Positions 45,905-53,513 of a DNA stretch of 64,000 bases are shown piece after piece (position 1 is the first letter of the stretch; each line of letters opens with the position of its first letter). Below the pieces are notes generated by a model. It ran no database searches, was not told the origin of the DNA, and saw nothing but the letters and a program-made list of their open reading frames with translations. Origin of the DNA: CAWBJO01 sp963789175 (GTDB lineage Bacteria > Pseudomonadota > Alphaproteobacteria > Rhizobiales > Aestuariivirgaceae); contig CAWBJO010000007.1 of the NCBI GenBank assembly GCA_963789175.1, forward strand, positions 744,001 to 808,000, given 5' to 3'. The translations under genes and the position numbers were made by a program.

Positions 45905-46855
45905 ATGTTGCACTATGCAACGAAGCGTATAGCCCTCGGACTTGTCATCCTGATTTTCGTCATGCTGGCCATGTATGCGGCCGTCTTCCTGGTTCCCGGC
46001 GACCCGGCGTCGGTCGCCCTGGGCCCGCGCGCCACGCCGGCCCTGAAGCAGGCGCTCACCGAAAGGATGGGCCTCGACCGGCCCGTCTACGTCCAGATCT
46101 TCAACTTCTTCCGCAACGCCTTGACCGGCGACCTCGGCTACGACGTCTGGTCGAACGAGCCCGTCGCCCGCGAAGTCCTCGACGTTCTCCCCAACACCAT
46201 CATCCTCGGCGTCGCCGCGCTCGCCTGGTCGCTTGCCCTCGGCATCGCCATCGGCTGCTACTCGGTCATGCACCGCGGCACGATGGTCGACAACCTGCTC
46301 GGTGTGTTCTCGGTGAGCCTCATCGCCATCCCGTCCTTCGTGGTCGGCGTCTACGGGCTGCTCATCTTCGCCGTGACGCTGAAATGGGTGCCGGCCATCG
46401 GCGCCGGGACGCCGGGCGATATCGGCAGCCAGGTGAGGGCGCTCATCCTGCCTGCCGTAGCCATCGGCCTCGGTTGGGTCGGCTACGTCGCCCGGCTGGT
46501 GCGCGCCTCCATGCTCGAGGTCATGGGCGAGAACCACATCCGCACTGCACGCGCTTTCGGATTGCCGGAGCGGCGCATCGTCTACAAATATGCCTTGCGC
46601 ATCGCCATCATCCCGACCCTTTCGGTCATCGCGGTCGGCCTCGGCGCCATCCTGTCGAGCGCCGTGTTCGTGGAGGTGGTGTTCACCCGCCCCGGCGTCG
46701 GCAAGCTCATCGTCGATGCCGTCGCCAAGCGCAACTATCCCGTCGTGATGGGGACCGTCCTCATCATGACCACCATCTACGTGTCGGTGACCATTGCCGC
46801 CGACCTCCTCATTGCCAGGCTCGATCCGAGGGTGCGCGATGTCTTCCGCAGCTGA
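45905..46855 (+). CDS. ABC transporter permease, DppB type (second system)
   Basis: 316-residue inner-membrane subunit. N-terminal anchor LGLVILIFVMLAMYAAVFLVPGDP, then five membrane segments; docking loop GENHIRTARAFGLPERRIV. Start chosen at ATG 45905, since the open frame continues upstream into the CocE gene without a good ribosome binding site. Lies 28 bases after the CocE stop. Confidence 0.92.
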   Translation: MLHYATKRIALGLVILIFVMLAMYAAVFLVPGDPASVALGPRATPALKQALTERMGLDRPVYVQIFNFFRNALTGDLGYDVWSNEPVAREVLDVLPNTIILGVAALAWSLALGIAIGCYSVMHRGTMVDNLLGVFSVSLIAIPSFVVGVYGLLIFAVTLKWVPAIGAGTPGDIGSQVRALILPAVAIGLGWVGYVARLVRASMLEVMGENHIRTARAFGLPERRIVYKYALRIAIIPTLSVIAVGLGAILSSAVFVEVVFTRPGVGKLIVDAVAKRNYPVVMGTVLIMTTIYVSVTIAADLLIARLDPRVRDVFRS

Positions 46856-47723
46856 AGGGATCGGCACCGCTTCCTATCCGCGCTTCGGCCGCATCGCGCA
46901 CCTGTTCGCAAGCCCGGTGAGCGCGCTGGGGCTCGCCATCGTGCTGCTCATCGCGCTGAGCGCCCTCTTCGCCCCGCTCATCGCGCCGTACGATCCCACC
47001 CAGATCGCCGTGACCCAGAAGCTGAAGCCGCCGTCGCTCGCCCACTGGTTCGGCACCGATCAGCTCGGGCGCGACCTCCTGTCCCGCATCGTCTACGGTG
47101 CCCGCACCGCCCTTTCCATCGCTTTCCTGTCGACGCTCCTGGCGGGCGCGGTCGGCCTGTTGCTCGGCATGGTGGCCGGCTACGGGCCGCGCTGGCTGGA
47201 CGGCCTCCTGGTGCTGCTATTCGATTCGATGAATGCGCTGCCGATGATCATGTTCGCCCTGGCCGTCATCACCGTGCTCGGCGGCGGAACCGCGACTCTG
47301 ATCCTCGTCATCGTCCTCACCTCCATGCCCGCCTATGCGAGACTCGTGCGCGCCCAGACGCTGGCCCTCAAGAACAGCGAATTCATTCTCGCCGAACGCT
47401 CGCTCGGCGCCGGCCCTGTGCGCATCATTCTCGTGCATCTGCTTCCCAACGTCGTCGGACCGCTGGCGATCCTGCTCAGCATGGACGTGCCGGTCATCAT
47501 CATGGTCGAGGCCGGCCTGAGCTTCCTGGGGCTGGGCGTCCGCCCGCCCACGGCATCCTGGGGCAGCATCCTCTACGATGCCTACGCCAACCTCCGGGGC
47601 GCGCCGAGCATGGTGGTGTTCGGGGGCCTGCCGCTCGTCCTCGCCACGCTCGGCTTCACCTTCCTCGGCGAGGCCTTGCGCGATGCGCTGGACCCGCGCC
47701 TCCAGGTCCGGAGGTCGTTGTGA
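46839..47723 (+). CDS. ABC transporter permease, DppC type (second system)
   Basis: 294-residue channel subunit. The HWFGTDQLGRDLLSRIVYGAR motif follows the first membrane span and the docking region is NSEFILAERSLGAGPVRI. Six hydrophobic segments. Overlaps the DppB gene by 17 bases and the following ATPase gene by 4 (GTGA). Confidence 0.92.
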   Translation: MSSAAEGIGTASYPRFGRIAHLFASPVSALGLAIVLLIALSALFAPLIAPYDPTQIAVTQKLKPPSLAHWFGTDQLGRDLLSRIVYGARTALSIAFLSTLLAGAVGLLLGMVAGYGPRWLDGLLVLLFDSMNALPMIMFALAVITVLGGGTATLILVIVLTSMPAYARLVRAQTLALKNSEFILAERSLGAGPVRIILVHLLPNVVGPLAILLSMDVPVIIMVEAGLSFLGLGVRPPTASWGSILYDAYANLRGAPSMVVFGGLPLVLATLGFTFLGEALRDALDPRLQVRRSL

Positions 47724-48688
47724 CGGGCCCTCTCCTCGCCATTGCCGACCTGTCGGTCGACTACACCACCCCGTCCGGACGAGTAAGCGCCCTGCGCCAT
47801 GTCGATCTCGAGGCACGGGCCGGCGAGGTCGTCGGCATCGTCGGCGAAAGCGGTTGCGGCAAGTCCACGCTCGTCGCGGCGATCGCCAACCTGCTGGCGC
47901 CCAACGCCCGCGTCGTCTCGGGCGCGATCCGCTTCGCCGGCCGCAACGTCCTCGACCTGCCGGCCGAGGAGCAGCGGCGGTTGCGTGGCCGCGATATCGC
48001 CATGGTCTTCCAAGACCCCATGACGTCGTTCAATCCCGTCCTCACCATCGGCGAACAGCTCGTCGATTTTCAGCATCAACGTGCCGTCGGCGTGCGCCGC
48101 GACAAGCGAAGGCGCGCCGCGGAGATGCTGGCCCGCGTCGGCATTCCCGATCCGCTGCTTCGGCTTGACGCCTACCCGCACGAGCTTTCCGGCGGAACGC
48201 GCCAGCGCGTCGCCATCGCCGCGGCCCTCCTGGTCAATCCGAGCCTCCTCATCGCCGACGAGCCGACGACGGCTCTCGACGTCACCATGGAAGCCCAGAT
48301 CGTGCATCTGATGCGCGAGCTCCGCCGCGACTACAACGGCTGCATTCTCATCGTCTCCCATCACCTCGGCGTCATCGCGGAGCTCTGCGACCGCGTCTAT
48401 GTGATGTATGCCGGCGAGGTCGTCGAGACCGCCCCGGTCGACGATCTCTTCCACGCGCCGCGCCATCCCTATACGCGCGCCCTCCTCGCCTGCGATCCCG
48501 CGGCGCTGTCGCTGAGCGACGGTCCGATGCCGACCATCGGCGGCGAGATCCCGAACCTCGTCGACCTGCCGTCGGGCTGCGTGTTCGCACCGCGCTGCTC
48601 GCGGGTCCACGCCCGCTGCGTCGAGCCGCCGCCCTTCGTAACCCTTGGCGGCGAACATCGCGCGCGCTGCCACGAGGCGCGCCCATGA
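47720..48688 (+). CDS. ABC transporter ATP-binding protein, DppD type (second system)
   Basis: 322-residue ATPase from GTG 47720. Walker A GESGCGKST, Q-loop VFQDPMTSFNP, signature LSGGTRQR, Walker B LLIADEPTTALD, H-loop IVSHHLGVI. The C-terminus has the Cys-containing oligopeptide motif FAPRCSRVHARC, which the equivalent protein in the first Dpp system lacks. Overlaps the next ATPase by 4 bases. Confidence 0.93.
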   Translation: MTGPLLAIADLSVDYTTPSGRVSALRHVDLEARAGEVVGIVGESGCGKSTLVAAIANLLAPNARVVSGAIRFAGRNVLDLPAEEQRRLRGRDIAMVFQDPMTSFNPVLTIGEQLVDFQHQRAVGVRRDKRRRAAEMLARVGIPDPLLRLDAYPHELSGGTRQRVAIAAALLVNPSLLIADEPTTALDVTMEAQIVHLMRELRRDYNGCILIVSHHLGVIAELCDRVYVMYAGEVVETAPVDDLFHAPRHPYTRALLACDPAALSLSDGPMPTIGGEIPNLVDLPSGCVFAPRCSRVHARCVEPPPFVTLGGEHRARCHEARP

Positions 48689-49656
48689 CGGCCCCGCTTC
48701 TCGCCGCCCAGGGCCTGTCGGTCCACTTTCCGTTGGCCGGCGCCTGGGCCGCCGCCTTCACGGACCGCCCGCGCTATCTCGATATCCTGAGCGATGTCAG
48801 TCTAGATGTCGCCGCCGGCGAAACGGTCGGCCTCGTTGGCGAATCCGGCTCCGGCAAGACGACGCTGGCCCGTAGCATTCTCGGCCTCGTTCCGCATCAC
48901 GCCGGCACCGTCACGTTCGACGGCAGGCGCCTGGAGCGGAGGGCCGACTATCGGGCCCTACGCCGCCACACCGCCATGGTCTTCCAGGATCCGGTGGCCT
49001 CCTTGAGTCCGCGGCTGAAGGTCGGCTCGCTGCTGACCGAGCCGTTCGTGATCCACGGCGTCGCGCTCGACAGCCGTCGCCGCAAGGCGCAGGAGCTTCT
49101 GGCCCTCGTCGGGCTCCCGTCCGGCTTCGCCGACCGCTTCCCGCACGAGCTGTCGGGCGGGCAGGCCCGCCGCGTCGCCGTGGCGCGTGCCCTCGCGCTG
49201 CACCCCAAGCTCGTCGTCGCCGACGAGCCGACCGCCGGGCTCGACGTCTCGGTGCAGGGCGACATCCTGAACCTCATGGATGCGCTGAAGACGTCCCTGT
49301 CCCTGAGCTATGTCGTCGTCACCCACAACCTCGCCATGGTTCGCCACGTGTCGAACCGCCTGGCCATCATGTATCTCGGCCGCCTGGTCGAGCTCGGGCC
49401 GACGCTGGAGGTGTTTCGCAGGCCCTTGCACCCGTATACCCGTACGCTGATCGAATCCGAGCCGGTGCCCGATCCGCGCCGCCGCCGCGCCGACGTCGCC
49501 ATCAAGGGCGAGATCCCGAGCCTGCTCAATCGTCCGAAGGCCTGCGAATTCCATACGCGCTGCCCCATCGCCCGCGACCTCTGCCGCACCCTCGCGCCCG
49601 AGTTTCGCGAGCTGTCGCCCGGCCGCTGGGCGCGCTGCCATTTTCCGTTGCAATGA
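48685..49656 (+). CDS. ABC transporter ATP-binding protein, DppF type (second system)
   Basis: 323-residue ATPase. Walker A GESGSGKTT, Q-loop VFQDPVASLSP, signature LSGGQARR, Walker B LVVADEPTAGLD, H-loop VVTHNLAMV, and the C-terminal FHTRCPIARDLC motif. Unlike the first system, this one ends normally and is not fused to another domain. It is followed 29 bases later by the substrate-binding protein. Confidence 0.93.
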   Translation: MTAPLLAAQGLSVHFPLAGAWAAAFTDRPRYLDILSDVSLDVAAGETVGLVGESGSGKTTLARSILGLVPHHAGTVTFDGRRLERRADYRALRRHTAMVFQDPVASLSPRLKVGSLLTEPFVIHGVALDSRRRKAQELLALVGLPSGFADRFPHELSGGQARRVAVARALALHPKLVVADEPTAGLDVSVQGDILNLMDALKTSLSLSYVVVTHNLAMVRHVSNRLAIMYLGRLVELGPTLEVFRRPLHPYTRTLIESEPVPDPRRRRADVAIKGEIPSLLNRPKACEFHTRCPIARDLCRTLAPEFRELSPGRWARCHFPLQ

Positions 49657-49685
49657 GTTCGTCATCGTTTCCAAGGGAGGAACAC

Positions 49686-51251
49686 ATGAGTGGTGAGTGG
49701 AATTTCAATCGCCGTGACTTTCTGAAGGTGGGCGGCGCGCTGGCGGCCGGCCTCGCCTTTCGGCCGACCATCGCCTTTTCGGCAGAAGGCGACCTCTTGA
49801 AGATCAGGACCAACGGCGACCTTCAGGTCCTCGATCCGGCGTTCATGATCGGCAACATCGAGGAAATGATCATGCGCTGCGTTTACGTGTCGCTCAATCG
49901 CCTAGGGGACATACGTCAGGGGGCGCCCTGGGTGCCCTACGGGGCGGAGACGCTCGAGCAGGTCGATGCCAAGACCATAAAGTTCACGCTCATTCCGGGA
50001 CTGAAATGGACGGGCGGGTTCGGCGCCGTCACGCCCGAGGACGTCAAGTTCAGCTACGAGCGCATCGCCAATCCCGACAACCAGTCGCCCTGGGCCTATC
50101 AGTTCGAGAAGCTCGACAAGGTTGAGGTGGTCGATGACCGCTCCGGCATCATCCACCTGAAGGAGCCCTACCAGCCGATCTTCGTGACCTCGATTCCCTA
50201 CTACGGCGGCCACATCGTGTCGAAGGCGGCGACTGAGAAGGTCGGCGGCAAGTTCACGACCGAGCCGCCCGCGTTCTGCGGTCCCTACGTGATCGAGGCG
50301 TGGGAGCAGAAGCAGAAGGTTGTGCTCGCGTCCAATCCCGATTGGCCTGCGGCGCGCCCCGATTTCGGAAGGATCGAGATCTATATCGTCGAGGACGACC
50401 AGGCGGCCCAGCTCGCATATGAAGCGGGATCCTTCGACTACACGCGTATCGCGGTCAGCGCCGCCAAGACGACCAAGGAGAAGATGCCGCCCGACAGCAA
50501 GCTCATCGAGGCCCAGTCGACGCGCTACATCTGGCTCACCATCAACATCGGCAATCCGAAGCTCGGTGATCCGCGCATCCGCCAGGCCATCCAAAGTGCC
50601 ATCGACGTCGACCAGGTCCTGGCCGGCGCCTACGACAATCTCGTCGGCAGGTCGACCGGCGTCGTCCAGCCGGGCACGCCCTATGCCCGCAAGGAGAATC
50701 TCATCGCCAAGCCCGACTACGATAAGGCGAAGGCGCTCCTCGCCGAGGCGGGCGTGCCGGATCTCGCCGTCAATCTCGTCGTCGTCAACGACTCGACCTC
50801 GCTCGCGACCGGACAGATCATCCAGGCGAGCCTCGCCCAGGCGGGAATCACCGCCGAGCTGCAGCCGACCGACGATGCCGCCTACTGGGCGCTGGGCGAC
50901 AAGACCCAGGGCGACACCTACAAGACGCTGGATCTGGTGCTGATGGGCTTCGCCGGCGGCGTCGATCCGTCGGAGAATCTCGTCTGGTTCCGTCCCGACC
51001 AGATCGGCGTCTACAACTGGTCGGGCTTCGACAGCGCCGAGTACGAAGAGCTCTACCAGAAGATCCTGAGCGAGACGGATGAAGCCAAGCGCATCGAGAT
51101 GACCAACCGCATGGAGAACCTCATGGAGGAATCGGGCGGCTTCGTCTTCATCTGCCACGAACCGTTCGTTGCCCTGCATCGTGCCGGCATCGAGCCGGTC
51201 ATTCTGCCGGACGGCCATATCAATCCCGCCGCCGTGAAGAAGACGGCGTAG
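49686..51251 (+). CDS. ABC transporter substrate-binding protein (SBP_bac_5), second system
   Basis: 521-residue periplasmic receptor. Clear twin-arginine signal NRRDFLKVGGALAAGLAF. GGGAGGA lies before ATG 49686. Motifs: LKWTGGFGAVTPEDVKFSYER, CGPYVIEAW, SNPDWPAARPDF. It lies at the end of the transporter operon rather than at the start. The ligand is unknown; context favours a methylated amine ester or amide, as inferred from the co-regulated demethylation genes. Confidence 0.92.
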   Translation: MSGEWNFNRRDFLKVGGALAAGLAFRPTIAFSAEGDLLKIRTNGDLQVLDPAFMIGNIEEMIMRCVYVSLNRLGDIRQGAPWVPYGAETLEQVDAKTIKFTLIPGLKWTGGFGAVTPEDVKFSYERIANPDNQSPWAYQFEKLDKVEVVDDRSGIIHLKEPYQPIFVTSIPYYGGHIVSKAATEKVGGKFTTEPPAFCGPYVIEAWEQKQKVVLASNPDWPAARPDFGRIEIYIVEDDQAAQLAYEAGSFDYTRIAVSAAKTTKEKMPPDSKLIEAQSTRYIWLTINIGNPKLGDPRIRQAIQSAIDVDQVLAGAYDNLVGRSTGVVQPGTPYARKENLIAKPDYDKAKALLAEAGVPDLAVNLVVVNDSTSLATGQIIQASLAQAGITAELQPTDDAAYWALGDKTQGDTYKTLDLVLMGFAGGVDPSENLVWFRPDQIGVYNWSGFDSAEYEELYQKILSETDEAKRIEMTNRMENLMEESGGFVFICHEPFVALHRAGIEPVILPDGHINPAAVKKTA

Positions 51252-51315
51252 CATTTGCGTGGGTCCGGGCGGGCATCAACTGGTGTCCGCCCGGTCTGCC
51301 ACGCTACGAGGTCGA

Positions 51316-51972
51316 ATGGACGCCGCACGCCGAAAATTACGCTCGCCTGCTCCGGCCGGACCGCAATTCTCCCGCGAGAGCCCGGCGACCCGCCGGCGGC
51401 TGCTGGTCGAGGCCGCCGTCCGCTGCCTGGCGCGCGGCGGCATCGCCGCCTTCACGGTCGACAACATCCGCAAGGAGGCGGGAGTGTCCCGCGGCCTTCT
51501 CAACCACTACTTCTCGAGCAAGGATGAGCTTCTCATCGAGATCTACCGCACCTCGCTCTACGACGGCATGATGAACCTGATCGGCGACGCCGCCTCGCCG
51601 AAGCGGGCGAGCGATCCCGAAGCGCGCCTGTGCGCCATCGTCGAGGCCAATTTCGCGCCCGACTATTTTTCGCGCGCCAACGTGCTCGTGTGGCTCGCTC
51701 TGTGGGGCGAGATCGCCGTCAATACCCGACTCCGGGCGACCCATCGCAAGCTCTACGATTCCTATCGCCGGGCGCTGACCAGGGCGATTGCCGCCGTCGC
51801 CGCCAGGCGCGAGCGCAAGGTGGATGCGCCGCGCCTGTCCTTGAGCTTCATATCGCTGGTCGATGGCCTGTGGCTCGAATGGTGCCTCAATCCCGAGGCC
51901 ATCTCGTCCACCGAAGCCCGCCGGGCAAGCTACGACCTCCTCGAATCGAGGCTCGGTTCCCTTGCCGCCTAG
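51316..51972 (+). CDS. TetR-family regulator (BetI-like C-terminus)
   Basis: 218-residue repressor from ATG 51316 (GAGG upstream); the GTG at 51259 is an alternative. HTH at about residues 40-60 (FTVDNIRKEAGVSRG, LNHYFSSKDEL). The C-terminal domain has a BetI-like look (LVWLALWGEIAVNTRLRATHRKLY). Last gene of the CocE-ABC operon. Likely binds the two similar inverted repeats at 43819 and 55576 and so controls its own operon and the divergent catabolic pair. Its stop overlaps the mttB-like stop. Confidence 0.9.
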   Translation: MDAARRKLRSPAPAGPQFSRESPATRRRLLVEAAVRCLARGGIAAFTVDNIRKEAGVSRGLLNHYFSSKDELLIEIYRTSLYDGMMNLIGDAASPKRASDPEARLCAIVEANFAPDYFSRANVLVWLALWGEIAVNTRLRATHRKLYDSYRRALTRAIAAVAARRERKVDAPRLSLSFISLVDGLWLEWCLNPEAISSTEARRASYDLLESRLGSLAA

Positions 51973-53501
51973 TTGACCGGCACTCCGCCCTCGCGCTTGC
52001 GGCGCTCCATGAAGTCTTTAAGCGACTCGTCGACGGCGGGATCGATGGCCGGCTTCTGGTACTCGCCGAGCAGCTGCTTCCAGATGGCGTTGGCCCGTTC
52101 CCGGGCGGTCGCCGAGCCGCGCTCCCGCCAGTTGTCGTAGTTGTCCCAGTTCGAGAGCATCGGCGTGTAGAACGCGGACTCGTAGCGCGCCATGGTGTGC
52201 GCCGCGCCGAAATAGTGCCCCGCCGGACCGACTTCGCGCATCGCCTCGAGTGCCAGGCTTTCCGGCGACACCTCGAAGGGTTCGAGATAGGCCGACATCA
52301 TCTGCAGCATCTCGGCATCGACGATGAGCTTTTCGAACGACGCCGTGAGTCCGCCGCCGAGCCACCCCGCCGCGTGCAGGATCAGGTGGGCCTGACCCGT
52401 CATCGCGCCCCACAGCGCCATCTGGCTTTCATACGCCGCCTGCGCGTCGACGTCGTTGGCCGTCGTCACGTTGCTCGACCGGAACGGCACGCCGATGAAC
52501 CGGGCGAGCTGCCCCGAAGCCTGCGCCGCCTGTGCATACTCCGGCGTTCCGAAGGCCGGCGCACCGCTGCGCATGTCGACGTTCGAGGTGAAGCCGCCGT
52601 ACATGACCGGCACGCCGGGTCGCACGATCTGGCACAGCGCGATGCCGGCCATCGCCTCCGCATGTTGCTGGGCGAGCGCCCCGGCGATGGTGACGGGCGA
52701 CATCGCGCCGGCGAGCGTGAAGGGCGTCACCACCACGCACTGGCCGTGCTCGGCCATCGTCATCAGTCCCTCCGCCATCGGCACGTCGAGCTGCAGTGGC
52801 GAATTGGTGTTGATGATGCAGGTGAAGACCGTGCTGCCTGCGAGCCCTTCCCGCGTCGTGCCGAGGCTGCGCGCGGCCATTTCGAGTCCGTCGATCGCCC
52901 GCTCCTTGCCGAGTCCGAGCGGTTGCCAGTTCTTGTCGGTGAGGGTGATCTGGGCGTAGTGGAGATCGAGATGCCGCGTGTTCGCCGGCAGGTCGAGCGG
53001 CTCGAACGGCCCGCCGCCCTCCTGGTGGATGACGTTGAGGCTGTGGATCAGCCGAATGAAGTCGCACATCTCCGCGTAGGTGCCGGCCCGCCGCCCGCGG
53101 TCGAGATCGGCCACATAGGCGGGCCCGCCGACCGCCGAGAAGAACGCGTCCTTGCCTCCGACTTTCAGGCTGCGCGCCGGGTTGCGGGCATGGAGCGTGA
53201 AGCTCGCCGGCGCTTTGGCGATGAGCGTTGCGACGAGGTCGCGCGACAGCCGGACCCGCATCTCTGCATCGTCCACCTCGGCCCCGGCGTCGCGGTAATG
53301 CCGCCGCGCCCGCGGTTCCAGCACCTTCATGCCGATCTCTTCGAGCACTGTGAGCGCCGTGTGATGGATCGCCTCGACCTGGTCGCTGCTGAGGATTTCC
53401 ATGGGTCGATAGCGATAGACGGGCTGGCCCCAAGGGCGCTGCGCGATCATGCCCGGCTTGCGGCTGGCGCGATCGCCGCGGCGGCGCCCCTCACGTTCCA
53501 T
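51969..53501 (-). CDS. MttB-family methyltransferase, non-pyrrolysine
   Basis: 510 residues, trimethylamine methyltransferase family. Such non-pyrrolysine members transfer a methyl group from quaternary amines such as glycine betaine or proline betaine to a corrinoid protein. The reading frame is continuous, with no in-frame amber codon. GGAGGGG precedes ATG 53501, 12 bases after the TMADH-like stop. No corrinoid protein or activase gene is present in the window, so a partner must lie elsewhere or the reaction differs. Confidence 0.88.
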   Translation of the reverse strand: MEREGRRRGDRASRKPGMIAQRPWGQPVYRYRPMEILSSDQVEAIHHTALTVLEEIGMKVLEPRARRHYRDAGAEVDDAEMRVRLSRDLVATLIAKAPASFTLHARNPARSLKVGGKDAFFSAVGGPAYVADLDRGRRAGTYAEMCDFIRLIHSLNVIHQEGGGPFEPLDLPANTRHLDLHYAQITLTDKNWQPLGLGKERAIDGLEMAARSLGTTREGLAGSTVFTCIINTNSPLQLDVPMAEGLMTMAEHGQCVVVTPFTLAGAMSPVTIAGALAQQHAEAMAGIALCQIVRPGVPVMYGGFTSNVDMRSGAPAFGTPEYAQAAQASGQLARFIGVPFRSSNVTTANDVDAQAAYESQMALWGAMTGQAHLILHAAGWLGGGLTASFEKLIVDAEMLQMMSAYLEPFEVSPESLALEAMREVGPAGHYFGAAHTMARYESAFYTPMLSNWDNYDNWRERGSATARERANAIWKQLLGEYQKPAIDPAVDESLKDFMERRKREGGVPVN

Positions 53502-53513
53502 GTCGGCCCCTCC

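Noticed and set aside
42778..45906. Very long open frame on the minus strand (over 1000 codons) opposite the UxaA-type and CocE genes
   Set aside because: Its translation is Asp/Arg/Ala-rich with no family motif, and it lies wholly opposite two well-supported genes. Long antisense frames are expected in GC-rich DNA.
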